Positions 18,558 through 27,572 are shown, counted from the first letter of the stretch. The stretch is DNA of 64,000 bases from Lachnospiraceae bacterium Marseille-Q4251 (GCA_018223435.1 JAGTTO010000001.1:1612001-1676000); one strand, 5' to 3'. A program made the numbers and translations. The notes: generated from the sequence alone by a model not told the origin.

Positions 18558-18614
18558 CCTGTGCTCCTGTTTTCTTTCCCTTTTTTTAGTTCTGAATTGT
18601 CATATACATCTTAA

Positions 18615-18673
18615 CGTAGAAAAATCCACTGTTGCAATAGGAAAAACTATTGCTCACAGTGGATTTTTCTACG
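18615..18673. repeat. 59-bp near-perfect hairpin
   Basis: Arms of CGTAGAAAAATCCACTGT and its exact complement, with an inner GCAATAG/CTATTGC pair, leave only a small AAAA-type loop. It stands upstream of the sensor kinase and has no T tract, so it is not a normal terminator. The AAAATCCA core in the arm also occurs in the arms of the two larger palindromic elements to its right. Confidence 0.8.
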
Positions 18674-18766
18674 ATTGGGGAAGTTTTTGGGGGAGTAAAA
18701 TGTGCGGGTGAAAGATTGATAAAGCGGGACGCCCATTAAAGGTTTAAAAGATGTGGTGGACAGGAC

Positions 18767-18969
18767 GCCCCCGCCGGAAAGTCCGCTCCGGCTGCAGTTG
18801 CGTCGGCGGGAAATACTAATGCTGCGGTTCGCTGCTAAAAACATGAGAGAAAATCCATAACTCGCTTCGCTCAAACAATGGATTTTCTCTCATAACGCAG
18901 CTCATCGCAGCATAAGAATTTCTCCGCCTCCTCCACATGTCAGCGCGGTGCGGACTTTCTGGTGGGGGC
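18767..18969. repeat. 202-bp palindromic element, left copy
   Basis: Terminal inverted repeats about 24 bp long (GCCCCCGCCGGAAAGTCCGC at the left, its imperfect complement at 18944-18969) bracket a central hairpin ATGAGAGAAAATCCAT/ATGGATTTTCTCTCAT with loop CTCGCTTCGCTC. It matches the element at 19055-19256 in inverted orientation over about 160 bp. No convincing gene is contained. The pattern is that of a non-autonomous palindromic (MITE- or REP-like) element. Confidence 0.75.
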
Positions 18970-19054
18970 TGGGTGTGGTAACAGCAATTGTAGGCGGGAC
19001 TTTTTCACTGATGCTGGTATTTGACCAGCCTACTAACATAAGCAATACAAGGAA

Positions 19055-19256
19055 GCGCCCGACGAAAAAGCAGGCCAGGCTGACATGTGAGGCAGCTGTA
19101 GAAATACTTATGCCCCGGGAATCTGCGTTATGAGCAAAAATCCATTGTCTGAGCGAAGCGAGTTCTGGATTTTTGCTCATGCTTTTAGCAGATTTTCGGA
19201 GCATTAGTATTTCCAGCTGCCGCAACTGCAGCCGGGACTGTCTTTTCGTCAGGCGC
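19055..19256. repeat. 202-bp palindromic element, right copy (inverted)
   Basis: Terminal repeats GCGCCYGACGAAAA at both ends, inverted, enclose a hairpin ATGAGCAAAAATCCA/TGGATTTTTGCTCAT whose loop contains GAGCGAAGCGAG. Read on the minus strand it aligns along nearly its whole length with the left copy (shared blocks GGCTGCAGTTGCG, GGAAATACTAATGCT, CTCGCTTCGCTCA, CACATGTCAGC). The 85 bp between copies (18970-19054) show no recognisable feature. Confidence 0.75.
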
Positions 19257-19287
19257 TGGAGTGGTGAGAGGTCAAATTATTACTCTA

Positions 19288-19887
19288 TCACTGCTCTGCT
19301 GTCATCTCTGCCTGAATCGTGTCCTCCGTAGCGGCCATCGCCTGGAGCGTCATGGTAAGAAGCTTCTCCAGGTCCCAGCCAAGCTGCTCGGCTCCGCGCT
19401 CGATCACCTCACGGGAACAGCCGGCAGCAAAGCCTTTGCTCTTATACTTTTTCTTCAGGGATTTAAGCTCCATATCCTTCGTGCTCTTAGACGGACGCAT
19501 CAGAGCTGCGGCCCAGATAAGACCGGTCAGTTCATCCGCTGCAAAAAGCACCTTCTCCATCTCATGCTCCGGAGCCACATCCAGCGTAACGCCGCCTACG
19601 GTAATTCCATATCCATGAGACACCACAGCATGAATGATATCCTCTCCCACACCACCTTCTCTCAGAAGCCCCGGCGCTTTCAGGCAGTGCTCCTCCGGAT
19701 AAAGCTCAAAATCAATATCATGAAGCAGACCAACGATGCCCCAGTATTCCTCCGCATCGCCGTACCCCAGCTCCTTCGCATACCATCTCATAACAGCCTC
19801 CACCGTCAGAGCATGCTGAATATGAAACGGGTCCTTATTGTACTTCTTCAATAACGCCAGTGCGTCTTCTCTTGCTATGTAAGTCAT
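19288..19887 (-). CDS. HD-domain hydrolase-like protein
   Basis: A 199-residue cytoplasmic protein with the HD superfamily phosphohydrolase motif LLHDIDFELYPEEH, preceded by HIQHALTVEAVM and followed by VVSHGYG and AADELTG, which supply further metal ligands. The C-terminal 60 residues are helical and basic (KKKYKSKGFAAG). The start at 19885-19887 is preferred over an ATG three codons upstream, which is too close to GGAG. It stands alone behind its own promoter (TTGTCA-17-TAAGAT). The natural substrate, perhaps a nucleotide, is not evident. Confidence 0.88.
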   Translation of the reverse strand: MTYIAREDALALLKKYNKDPFHIQHALTVEAVMRWYAKELGYGDAEEYWGIVGLLHDIDFELYPEEHCLKAPGLLREGGVGEDIIHAVVSHGYGITVGGVTLDVAPEHEMEKVLFAADELTGLIWAAALMRPSKSTKDMELKSLKKKYKSKGFAAGCSREVIERGAEQLGWDLEKLLTMTLQAMAATEDTIQAEMTAEQ

Positions 19888-19932
19888 GTTTTTCATTCTC
19901 CTTTTGCCTCACCGGGCCGTTATTTTCCTTCT

Positions 19933-19961
19933 ATCTTAGTCCTTCCAGGAAGCGATGACAA
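19933..19961 (-). promoter_or_regulatory. Promoter of the HD-domain gene
   Basis: TTGTCA (complement at 19956-19961) and TAAGAT (19933-19938), 17 bp spacing, 46 bp before the start codon. Confidence 0.65.
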
Positions 19962-20015
19962 GGGCTGGGGACTTATCTTTTTTCTATTGTTGGTTATAAG
20001 AAAAAGCTTTGTCTT

Positions 20016-21029
20016 TTATCTAACACACTCCCTCGTAATCTCTTTCAAGCTGGACACGCCGCACATTTTCATCGTGTCCTCCAGCTCGGTGCCGATTTTT
20101 TCAATGTAGGAGCGGACGCCTTCCTGTGCTCCGCCGTAGACAGCTGTGACGAAGGGCCGGGCGATGACAACGCCATCGGCTCCAAGGGCCAGGGCTTTAA
20201 AGACATCAGCTCCGGAGCGGATTCCGCCATCCACCAGAATCTTCATGGAACCGTTTACAGCTGTTGCAATCTCTTCCAGTACCTCCGCCGTCGCTGGGCA
20301 CTGATCCAGCACTCTCCCGCCGTGGTTGGAAACGATGATGGCTGCCGCCCCTGCCTCTTTCGCCTTCAAAGCGCCCTTCACCGTCATAATTCCCTTCACG
20401 ATAAAGGGCGTTCCGGCCATCTCGATGATCTCCCGGAGTTCCTCCACAGTCTTGCTTCCTGCAGGCAGCTCCATATTTTTCAGAAATGGAAGACCTGCGG
20501 CATCGATATCCATAGCCACCGCAAAGGCCCCAGATTCATGAACCAGCTCCATCTTCTCCCGGATCGTCTCCAGATTCCAGGGCTTCACCGTGGGAATCCC
20601 GACGCCCCCTGCTTTTTTGATAGCCGCCGTGGCCGCCACCATCACATTGCTGTCCACACCGTCCCCGGTAAACGCGGCAATACCGTTTTCCGCGCAGGCG
20701 GACACCAGAATATCATTATAGGCCACATCATCCAGGCAATCCCCATAATGAAGCGAAACGGCTCCCACCGGTCCTGCAAAAACAGGATAACAGAACGTTT
20801 TTCCAAAGAGCTCCAGAGAAGTGTCCACAGGCTTGTTTTCTGCGATGGTATCCATTTGTACACGGATCTCTTTCCATTTGTCGTAGTTTCGTACGGCAGT
20901 ATCCCCGATCCCTTTGGAACCGGGCCCCGGCATCTGATTTTTACAGGCTCTTCCATTACACTCCGGACAGGCCTTACAGAATTTGCCGATCCGGTCTTTT
21001 GCTTTTATGATACATTCGGAATAATTCAT
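20016..21029 (-). CDS. FMN-dependent alpha-hydroxy-acid dehydrogenase/oxidase family protein
   Basis: 337-residue TIM-barrel flavoprotein related to lactate oxidase and isopentenyl-diphosphate isomerase type 2. Family blocks include FAGPVGAVSLHYGD, IVSNHGGRVLDQCPATAEVL (substrate His and Arg) and LVDGGIRSGADVFKALALGADGV (FMN phosphate site). Unusual is an N-terminal cysteine group, CKACPECNGRACKNQ, that could bind metal or an iron-sulfur cluster; such N-termini are known in strict anaerobes, where oxygen cannot be the acceptor. The start at 21027-21029 follows AAGGAA. It has its own strong promoter. Confidence 0.9.
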   Translation of the reverse strand: MNYSECIIKAKDRIGKFCKACPECNGRACKNQMPGPGSKGIGDTAVRNYDKWKEIRVQMDTIAENKPVDTSLELFGKTFCYPVFAGPVGAVSLHYGDCLDDVAYNDILVSACAENGIAAFTGDGVDSNVMVAATAAIKKAGGVGIPTVKPWNLETIREKMELVHESGAFAVAMDIDAAGLPFLKNMELPAGSKTVEELREIIEMAGTPFIVKGIMTVKGALKAKEAGAAAIIVSNHGGRVLDQCPATAEVLEEIATAVNGSMKILVDGGIRSGADVFKALALGADGVVIARPFVTAVYGGAQEGVRSYIEKIGTELEDTMKMCGVSSLKEITRECVR

Positions 21030-21062
21030 TTTTCTTCGTTCCTTTCTCGTGAGTTTCTTTCT

Positions 21063-21091
21063 ATTATACCGATTTTCTCCAAACAAGTCAA
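21063..21091 (-). promoter_or_regulatory. Promoter of the FMN dehydrogenase gene
   Basis: TTGACT (complement 21086-21091) and TATAAT (complement 21063-21068) with a 17-bp spacer. The -35 box abuts the T tract of the terminator belonging to the upstream ABC operon. Confidence 0.85.
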
Positions 21092-21132
21092 AAAACGGCA
21101 CCACTCAATCATTTTTCGTTGAGTGATGCCGC
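21090..21132 (-). terminator. Terminator of the regulator/ABC transporter operon
   Basis: Minus-strand stem CGGCATCACTCAA with TTGAGTGGTGCCG around loop CGAAAAATGA, followed by TTTTTT. Confidence 0.9.
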
Positions 21133-21146
21133 TTCCATTCTGTTTT

Positions 21147-22829
21147 TTATGAAATTCTTCCATTTTCCATCTCGTACACTTCGTCCGCCACCTGCATCGT
21201 GGACTGGCGGTGAGAAACCAGAACTACCGTTTTCTTATCGCAGGACTCACGGAGAGATTTCAGGATGATGCCTTCATTTAGGGAATCCAGATTGCTGGTA
21301 GGCTCATCGAGGAGCAGAAAGGGCGCATCATGGAGAAAAGCCCGGGCAATGCCGATCCTCTGCTTTTCTCCGCCTGACAGGGTATCTCCCAGTTCGCCGA
21401 CCTTTGTATCATAACCATCCGGCAGGGTTTGAATAAAGTCGTGAATCGACGCCTTCTTTGCCGCTTCGATGATCTCCTCCCGGGAGGCTCCCGGCTTTCC
21501 GATCGCGATATTGTTGGCTATGGAATCATGAAAAAGGTGTGTTTCCTGGGTCACATAGCTTTCCATATCCCTTAGCTTTCCGGTTGGAATCCTCTTGATT
21601 GGCTGACCATCCACCTGGATTTCTCCCCGGTTTACATCCCAGAACCGCATCAGAAGCTTTAAGAGCGTGGATTTTCCACTGCCGCTGGCTCCGTGTATTC
21701 CAATCACCTTTCCCGGTTTCAGATCGATCGAATAATCCTTTAAAATCACTTCATTCTCATAGGCGAAAGTCACATGGCTGACTTTTGCACCACGAAAAGC
21801 TTCCGCTCTCTCTTTCCCTGTCACCCCGTCTCCCGGCACTTCCTCTACCATCGGAGTCTCCTCCAATATAGAAAGAACCCGTTCCCCGCTGGCCAGCGTC
21901 TGATTCAAGTTGTTGGAGAGGCTCGACAAAGCCACCACCGGCCCAAAAGAGCCCATCTGGGCAACCGTACAGATCACTACTGCCTCAAAGCTCACGGCCC
22001 CCCTCTCATACAGGCTCAGCATCAGAAACAACATCCCAAAGGAAAAAAGCAGAATTACCAGATTGGTCACGGCCCGCTGACTGCCTTCCATACGGCTCAG
22101 TTCTTTCTGCATCCGGCCAAGAGATACCGAACGTTCTTCCATCTGCTGATTTCGCTTTTCTCCATAACCGTACTGAATGGTCTCATCCAGACCACGCACA
22201 GACTCCAGCACAAAGCTGTTCAGTTCTCCGAACGCATTGCGGTATTCCATTCCTTTGTCACCGCTCCGTTTTCCATTCCACAACGGAATCACGACTCCTA
22301 CGAAAAAATAAGCGATCAGCGCAAACACCCCCGCACACCAGTGATACCGTCCCATAAAGCAGACCATGAAAACAGAGGTCAGAACTGCAATCGCGATCGG
22401 CGAAATGGTATGGGCATAAAAAACCTCCAGAAGTTCGATATCCGTCGTAATGATCGAGATCAGGTTTCCCTTGTCACGCCCTTCCAGTTTTGCCGGACAG
22501 AGCCGCCTCAGGGCCGCAAAAACTTTGTGGCGGATCACTGCCAGCAATTTGAACGCAATAAAATGATTGCAGTACTGCTCCGCATAATGGAAAATGCCCC
22601 GCATCACTGCAAGCAGAATCAGCCCAAAAAACAGCCTCCCGGAAAGTGCTCCGCCTCCTGCCACCTTCATAACGGCCTTCGACGCTGTAATGGTCAGGAA
22701 AATCGCACACAGATAGCCGACGGTTCCGAGCAGAATGGCCGTCAGCATAATGTGGAGCATGGATTTTACCAGACCAATGAGCTGACCCATGATCTGAATA
22801 CCGCTTCGTCTTTTCTTTGTACTGCTCAT
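21147..22829 (-). CDS. ABC exporter half-transporter, CydC-like (ATPase fused to membrane domain)
   Basis: 560 residues: an N-terminal six-helix exporter membrane domain (about 20-310) and a C-terminal ATPase with Walker A GASGSGKSTLL, signature LSGGEKQR and Walker B LLLDEPTSNLD. Its start overlaps the stop of the companion at 22826-24562 by 4 bp, and the two should form a heterodimer. CydDC-type pairs export thiols or handle heme, and similar pairs move peptides or siderophores. Here the pair is cotranscribed with two DtxR-like regulators, so a metal, heme or siderophore-linked role is the best guess. Confidence 0.92.
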   Translation of the reverse strand: MSSTKKRRSGIQIMGQLIGLVKSMLHIMLTAILLGTVGYLCAIFLTITASKAVMKVAGGGALSGRLFFGLILLAVMRGIFHYAEQYCNHFIAFKLLAVIRHKVFAALRRLCPAKLEGRDKGNLISIITTDIELLEVFYAHTISPIAIAVLTSVFMVCFMGRYHWCAGVFALIAYFFVGVVIPLWNGKRSGDKGMEYRNAFGELNSFVLESVRGLDETIQYGYGEKRNQQMEERSVSLGRMQKELSRMEGSQRAVTNLVILLFSFGMLFLMLSLYERGAVSFEAVVICTVAQMGSFGPVVALSSLSNNLNQTLASGERVLSILEETPMVEEVPGDGVTGKERAEAFRGAKVSHVTFAYENEVILKDYSIDLKPGKVIGIHGASGSGKSTLLKLLMRFWDVNRGEIQVDGQPIKRIPTGKLRDMESYVTQETHLFHDSIANNIAIGKPGASREEIIEAAKKASIHDFIQTLPDGYDTKVGELGDTLSGGEKQRIGIARAFLHDAPFLLLDEPTSNLDSLNEGIILKSLRESCDKKTVVLVSHRQSTMQVADEVYEMENGRIS

Positions 22830-24562
22830 AAGTCCGCCTCCTTTGTGTACGCTTCGAGTTTTCTCTGGCTCTCATACAGTTCATAATAGCTGCCCTTAAG
22901 CCTCATCAGTTCCCCGTGGGTCCCTGCTTCCGCAATCCTGCCTTTTTCCAGCATGAAAATACAGTCCGAATCCACGACGTTCGCGAGGCGGTGGGAGATC
23001 AGCAGCACCGTTTTGGTCTTTGCCAGTTCCCGTATGACTTCCATGATCATCTCTTCGCTTTCCATATCGATATTGGAAGTCGCCTCGTCAAAAATATAAA
23101 CCGGGGTATCATGTAGAAGCGCCCTTGCCAGCGCCAGTCTCTGTTTCTGTCCGCCGGACAGATTGCCAGCCTTTTCCGTAAGCGGTGTCTCAAGACCCTG
23201 CTGCGTATCCAGAAAGGCCAGCAGATTCACTTTTTTCAGTGCCGCTCTCATCTCTTCCGCGGTTGCCTCCGGTTTTGCCATCCGAAGATTTTCCTCCACC
23301 GTCCCTTTCCAGAGATAACTGTTGTGCGTCACCACCGTGATATACGCCATCAACTCTCTTTCCGGAATCCTGGAAAGCTCTGTTCCGCCAAATTGAATAC
23401 TGCCCTGATACCCTTTATTTTTCCCGCTCAAAAGCCCCGCGATGGTACTTTTACCACAGCCGGAGGTTCCCACCAGCGACACAAAGCTTCCCGCTTTCAG
23501 TGTGAGAGCGATTCCTTTCAGAATCTCCCTGTCTTCTTCATAAGAAAAATGTACCCCTGCAAAACGAATATCCACCGCGCACTTCGGAGCCTCTGCTGTT
23601 CCCTGCTCCGGTTCCGGCATATCCAGAAGAGAAAAAATCTTGTCGCTGGCCGCCATTCCGTTCATCGCGATGTGAAAAAAAGAGCCCAGAAGACGCAGCG
23701 GGATAAAAAACTCAGCCGCCAGAAGAAGAAGCGTCAGGACACCGGCCAGCCCGATCTCCCCACGCGCAAATTCGCGGAGCGCTTCGATCATACCCACAGC
23801 TGCACCCCCATAGGCCATGATATCCATCACGCTGGTGGAATTGAGCTGCATGGTCAGCACCTTCATCGTAATGCTCCGAAACTGCTGTGCTTCCTCGTCC
23901 ATTTCCTGCGCCTTCTGCTGATCTGCCTGATAAATCTTCAATGTAGTCAGTCCCTGCAGATTCTCCAGGAAGCTGTCACCCAGTCCTGTATACACGCTCC
24001 AGTATTTGTCAAGAAGCCGTTTGGCGATCTTCTGCACCACAACAATGGAGAGTGGGATCAGCGGCACACAGAGGAGAAGCACTGCACTTGCTTTCACACT
24101 CACTCTGGAAAGTACCGCAAATAACGTCACAGGAGCCAATAAACTGTAAAACAGCTGAGGAAGATATTTCCCAAAATAGATCTCCAGCTGCTCCACGCCC
24201 TCCGAGCTCATCTGCACGATCTCAGAAGTCGCTGTCTGTTCCCGGTAAGAGGCACCCAGGCGAAGCAGTTTTTCATAGATCTTTTTTCTTAAGATCCGTT
24301 TTACATCCACACTGGCTGCATAAGAAGCCCTCGCCGCCATCCGGTCACAGACAAAGCGGATACAGACGGAAAGGACCAGGATCAGCACGGTCCGTCTCAA
24401 TACTGATCCCTCTGTCTTTCCGGAAAAGGCGCTCTCCAGAAGACCCGCCGCGGAAAAAACGGCTGCGATCTGCGCCAGCAGTGCCGCCCACTGCCAGAAT
24501 ACATTCTGGATGATATACTTTTTTGCCTGGGAGAGAAGAGCCATCAGTCTTGTCTTAATCAT
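22826..24562 (-). CDS. ABC exporter half-transporter, CydD-like
   Basis: 578 residues with the same exporter layout: membrane domain up to about 310, then ATPase with [30 protein letters not shown] and [12 protein letters not shown]. The EATSN Walker B suggests a catalytically competent site. It overlaps the DUF454 gene stop by 8 bp and the CydC-like gene start by 4 bp, so translation is coupled. Partner and regulation are as for the second half. Substrate unproven. Confidence 0.92.
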   Translation of the reverse strand: MIKTRLMALLSQAKKYIIQNVFWQWAALLAQIAAVFSAAGLLESAFSGKTEGSVLRRTVLILVLSVCIRFVCDRMAARASYAASVDVKRILRKKIYEKLLRLGASYREQTATSEIVQMSSEGVEQLEIYFGKYLPQLFYSLLAPVTLFAVLSRVSVKASAVLLLCVPLIPLSIVVVQKIAKRLLDKYWSVYTGLGDSFLENLQGLTTLKIYQADQQKAQEMDEEAQQFRSITMKVLTMQLNSTSVMDIMAYGGAAVGMIEALREFARGEIGLAGVLTLLLLAAEFFIPLRLLGSFFHIAMNGMAASDKIFSLLDMPEPEQGTAEAPKCAVDIRFAGVHFSYEEDREILKGIALTLKAGSFVSLVGTSGCGKSTIAGLLSGKNKGYQGSIQFGGTELSRIPERELMAYITVVTHNSYLWKGTVEENLRMAKPEATAEEMRAALKKVNLLAFLDTQQGLETPLTEKAGNLSGGQKQRLALARALLHDTPVYIFDEATSNIDMESEEMIMEVIRELAKTKTVLLISHRLANVVDSDCIFMLEKGRIAEAGTHGELMRLKGSYYELYESQRKLEAYTKEADL

Positions 24563-24947
24563 TTTCTTCTCCCTCCCCGGTCTTTACCATTCCAAAGAAA
24601 TAAACCACATGGCAGAGCCACACGACTACCAGGCAGATCCTGCCGACAGGCACCTGTTTCATCATGAGAAAGCCGACTGTCATCAGAGCCGTCACCATTC
24701 CCACAATGGAACACTTGGTCTTTAAAGTCATTGTCTTCTTTTCCACAAAGCTCTCCAGATGCTTCTTGTATAACTGCGTTCCCAGAAACCAGCGATGAAG
24801 CCGCTCGGAGCTTTTTGCAAAGCAGAACACCGTCGCCATGTAAAAAGGAACCGTGGGCAGGATCGGCAGGACAATCCCCACCGTTCCAAGCCCCAGGCAA
24901 AGAAATCCAAGTATCATCCAAAAAAAGCGGACCGGATTTTTATTCAC
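24555..24947 (-). CDS. YbaN-like DUF454 family inner membrane protein
   Basis: 130 residues with three or four membrane helices. The DUF454 core is plain: [35 protein letters not shown], split here across residues 20-54, followed by a basic loop and a C-terminal helix pair. Function of the family is not established. It sits between a DtxR-like regulator and the ABC pair and overlaps the latter, so it may assist the exporter or belong to the same metal or heme response. Confidence 0.85.
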   Translation of the reverse strand: MNKNPVRFFWMILGFLCLGLGTVGIVLPILPTVPFYMATVFCFAKSSERLHRWFLGTQLYKKHLESFVEKKTMTLKTKCSIVGMVTALMTVGFLMMKQVPVGRICLVVVWLCHVVYFFGMVKTGEGEEND

Positions 24948-25003
24948 GTTTTTTCCTCCATTTTCTCTGTATGTTTTGTTTTATCTGGTAAAGCTGGCTT
25001 TTT

Positions 25004-25843
25004 TCAAAGCCAGAATATCAGCAATGCGGTACTCTCCGGCATGTGGACGCAGCCAACGCTGCATGTGACTGTGATGGCCACTCTGCCTTTGATAATTCCT
25101 CTGCTGTTCTGTATAAACCGGCAGGCCTCCAGCGGGATATTGACTTTGTTGCCCCGTATCTCCGCTTTGTGAAGCCTTCCGTTACATTCGTATTTCAGGG
25201 AAGACAATTTTCCTTCCATCTCGGCATGATCCACTCTGGATATTGCATTCATTTTCTGGATGCTCAGTTCCAGCCAGCTTCCACGCTTGTTATGCCGGAG
25301 CATGGCCTGTCTCTCAACCCCCCTGTCTGCCATGGAACGTTTCCGAAGCTGTTCGATCTGGCTGCCCGCCTGATAAATGGCGATACACACTGGCCAGCTT
25401 CCCCATGCCAGCATATCATCCAGAAAACTTTCTTCCTTCCAGATCACCGGTTTGGGCACATGCTGTACCGATGAGCGGTCGCTTCGCACGATTTTTCCAA
25501 GGGTTGCACAGTCAAGATTTTCAATCAGTTTTCTGAGGGTCTCTCCCTGCGCCTCCTCATCGATTCCAATCCTGGCCAGATAATTTTCTGTCTCATCGAT
25601 CAGCTTCCGGTAACGGTCCAGCATCATCTTTCCCACTGTGGTAAATTCATATTTTTCATTCAGAATTCCTTTTTCACAGCAGCTTTTCAGGTAACGGCTG
25701 ACTGCGGGATGGCTGACGCCGCATTTTCCTGCGATCTCCATGACCGTTCCACGCTTCCATCCGACTTTTTCCAGTTCCATCAGATACCTGATCTGAAGCA
25801 AAGATGGAAGGCCTGTCTGTTGTACTTCTTCTGTTGTTTTCAT
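25004..25843 (-). CDS. DtxR-like winged-helix regulator, paralogue 1
   Basis: 279 residues. An N-terminal winged helix (SLLQIRYLMELE, then GTVMEIAGKCGVSHPAVSRYLKSCCEKGIL) is followed by the helical segment typical of MntR/DtxR proteins (FTTVGKMMLDRYRKLIDETENYLARIGI). The remaining 150 residues are not the usual SH3-like domain and share the pattern IPLEACRFI..GIIKGRVAI with the C-terminus of the neighbouring regulator. The DtxR metal ligands are poorly kept here, so this copy may not sense metal directly. It starts 14 bp after the other regulator ends. A short hairpin (CTGGCTTT/AAAGCCAG) overlaps its stop. Confidence 0.75.
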   Translation of the reverse strand: MKTTEEVQQTGLPSLLQIRYLMELEKVGWKRGTVMEIAGKCGVSHPAVSRYLKSCCEKGILNEKYEFTTVGKMMLDRYRKLIDETENYLARIGIDEEAQGETLRKLIENLDCATLGKIVRSDRSSVQHVPKPVIWKEESFLDDMLAWGSWPVCIAIYQAGSQIEQLRKRSMADRGVERQAMLRHNKRGSWLELSIQKMNAISRVDHAEMEGKLSSLKYECNGRLHKAEIRGNKVNIPLEACRFIQNSRGIIKGRVAITVTCSVGCVHMPESTALLIFWL

Positions 25844-25857
25844 CTTTCACCTTCCGT

Positions 25858-26694
25858 TCAGGAGATATGGACATTCAGCTCTCTGCATGCTTTTTCCACA
25901 GGAAGATCTCCTTCTTTTACAAAAGCAATCAAAAGCTCTCCTTCTATAATGGGATCTGACGGACAAATGATAAATTCAAACGCCTGTGCAGGTATGCATA
26001 TGGTACACTCCTTTTCTTCTGCCTGGAGCCATCCGGCATCCCGGTCCATATACCACAGCTTTTCCGACTGGCTTTCTTCTTTCCGGATCAGCTTACAGGT
26101 GCTTTTTTCCTTGCTGATCTCCAGCGTGATCCATTCCTTATACCAGAAATATTCCTGCGCCAGTTTTCTCGGACACAGCCGCTCCATCTCATAGATCCCC
26201 ATTCCCATTTCATAGGTCCCCGGCTCATAGCGAAACCGAAGATCTGAGTGATGCAGGATCCTCTCGCTGGGTACGCCGCTGTTTATAAACTGACAGATGC
26301 TTTCTACCGTCTTCTCCCCTGCCACATGTTCTATCCGGCAGGCGTCTTCTTCTGCATCCTCCGGCTTTACACCGGCCAGCTGAAGAAACTGCTTGAAGGT
26401 CTCATGACGGTATCCCAGCTCCTCCCCTCTGGCGATCCCAAAAGAAGTCAGCTGAATCTCATCTGCATTTGCAAGCGGAAAGATGTAACCGTATTCCAGC
26501 ATTTTTTTCAGATAGTAGGTACACTCTCTTCTGGACAACTGAAATTTTTCACACAGCCGGGATGATGAGAGCGGGCAGCTGTTTTTCCTCCAGTGGCAAA
26601 GCTGTTCCAGCATATTTTCCACCGTCTCGCGTTTCGAGCAGGGCATTCCGCTCGCCAGATCTTCCGTTAATTCTTGTCCTTTTTTCTCGTTCAT
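25858..26694 (-). CDS. DtxR-like winged-helix regulator, paralogue 2
   Basis: 278 residues from an ATG at 26692-26694 that has GGAG 5 bp upstream. The winged helix is around residues 25-75 (SSSRLCEKFQLSRRECTYYLKKMLEYGYI), followed by the DtxR dimer/metal segment AGVKPEDAEEDACRIEHVAG, where Glu, Cys and His occupy metal-ligand-like places. The C-terminal 120 residues form a domain shared with paralogue 1 (IPAQAFEFI..PIIEGELLIAF). First gene of the operon with paralogue 1, DUF454 and the ABC pair; the palindrome over its promoter suggests autoregulation. Metal identity is unknown. Confidence 0.78.
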   Translation of the reverse strand: MNEKKGQELTEDLASGMPCSKRETVENMLEQLCHWRKNSCPLSSSRLCEKFQLSRRECTYYLKKMLEYGYIFPLANADEIQLTSFGIARGEELGYRHETFKQFLQLAGVKPEDAEEDACRIEHVAGEKTVESICQFINSGVPSERILHHSDLRFRYEPGTYEMGMGIYEMERLCPRKLAQEYFWYKEWITLEISKEKSTCKLIRKEESQSEKLWYMDRDAGWLQAEEKECTICIPAQAFEFIICPSDPIIEGELLIAFVKEGDLPVEKACRELNVHIS

Positions 26695-26728
26695 ATCAGC
26701 TCCTCGTAAGTCACGACTAATCAAAAGT

Positions 26729-26771
26729 TTTATATCATAAGTAGGTATTAGTGTCAACAAACTTTTGTTGA
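26729..26771 (-). promoter_or_regulatory. Promoter with overlapping palindromic operator
   Basis: Minus-strand TTGACA (26752-26757) and TATAAA (26729-26734) are 17 bp apart. A palindrome TCAACAAACTTTTGTTGA (26754-26771; 8-bp perfect arms, 2-bp centre) covers the -35 box, and a related half site TCAAAAGTTTT lies across the -10. A repressor bound here would block the whole regulator/ABC operon. Confidence 0.8.
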
Positions 26772-26849
26772 TTCGTACTCATCGGTTACGGTTTTGGATG
26801 GTAAAAAATGGCTTATTTCCGGGATTTTTCAAAAAAGAAGAATAAAAAA

Positions 26850-26886
26850 ACGCTCAAGTTGTCTTAATCTGCATGAGCGTTTTTTC
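26850..26886 (-). terminator. Bidirectional terminator
   Basis: Stem ACGCTCA/TGAGCGT with A and T runs on either side. It ends the transcript from the sortase remnant on the minus strand. Confidence 0.8.
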
Positions 26887-26901
26887 ATCCTGATAGAAGT
26901 T

Positions 26902-27572
26902 TCAGAATAGTTTTTCCGGGTCTGTGGTCTGTTCGTCGATACACACGGCATGGACGGTCATACGGGAATCATAGCCGTTTCCGGTGCAGGTGGAGAGGGT
27001 CAGGATATGGTCGCTGCTCTCTGGATGAATCCCGGTCTCGATCAGGGAATTTTGCAACAGCTCATCAAAAGCCACTCTCACATCCGTGAACCACCAGTCT
27101 TTTTTCTCTTCGCGGGTGTCCTCGGTGGTCGTTTCTGTGGTGTTCCTGGTGGTGATGGTACTTTCACTTTTTTCTGCATCAGTTTTGTCAGTTTTGGCCG
27201 TTTCTCCGACAGTTTCTATTGTATCCGCTGCTACTTCGTCCGGATCGGCCTCCTGAATCTTCAGAAATTTCTCTTCCAGGGTCTGGTAGGTGTCGGCTGA
27301 TTTCCTGTTGTCTAGTACCGTGAAAATTAAGTATCTGCTATATTGACGCAGGATGATTTCTTCATATGCAAGGCGGAGGAATGAGGCGTAGCGGTGGCTA
27401 CGTCGATTGACGACAACGCAGCAGATGAAAAATCAGACAAGTCAATATGGCGGTTACTTAATATTCACTGTGCTAGATAGTCCGACAGGATATGGTACAG
27501 CGCCGTCCCGATCAGAACCACTCCCACCAATCCCAGCAGGAACTCAGGAAGGTGACTGTTTTTCTTTTTCAT
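26902..27572 (-). pseudogene. Class B sortase remnant, interrupted by a 163-bp MITE and lacking its core
   Basis: Class B sortases anchor proteins to the cell wall. The 5' part encodes a membrane anchor (MKKKNSHLPEFLLGLVGVVL...YHILSDY) behind a good promoter and GGAG. It is then broken by the mobile element at 27313-27475, which brings a stop. Beyond it the frame resumes with a Thr/Glu-rich linker and DWWFTDVRVAFDELL, which normally begins the catalytic core. This is joined directly to QNSLIETGIHPESSDHILTLSTC and the end of the protein. The catalytic Cys (TLSTC) and Arg remain, but the core with the catalytic His is absent. Two independent lesions make activity very unlikely. Confidence 0.85.
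27313..27475 (+). mobile_element. 163-bp MITE, copy A
   Basis: Terminal inverted repeats beginning TAGTACCGTGAAAATTAAGTA and ending with the near complement (about 37 bp including ATATTGAC). No coding capacity. Aligned by eye it differs at 4 of 163 positions from the copy at 40344-40506, which lies in inverse orientation. The ends fit insertion at TA, as for IS630/mariner-type elements. It sits inside the sortase remnant. Confidence 0.88.

Noticed and set aside
18902..19225. 107-codon minus-strand frame within the palindromic elements
   Set aside because: It is a translation across inverted repeats; its two ends are the same repeat read in the same frame, and there is no ribosome site.
26902..27312. 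Functional sortase starting after the MITE
   Set aside because: The catalytic His and the barrel strands are absent and there is no signal anchor or ribosome site on that side.
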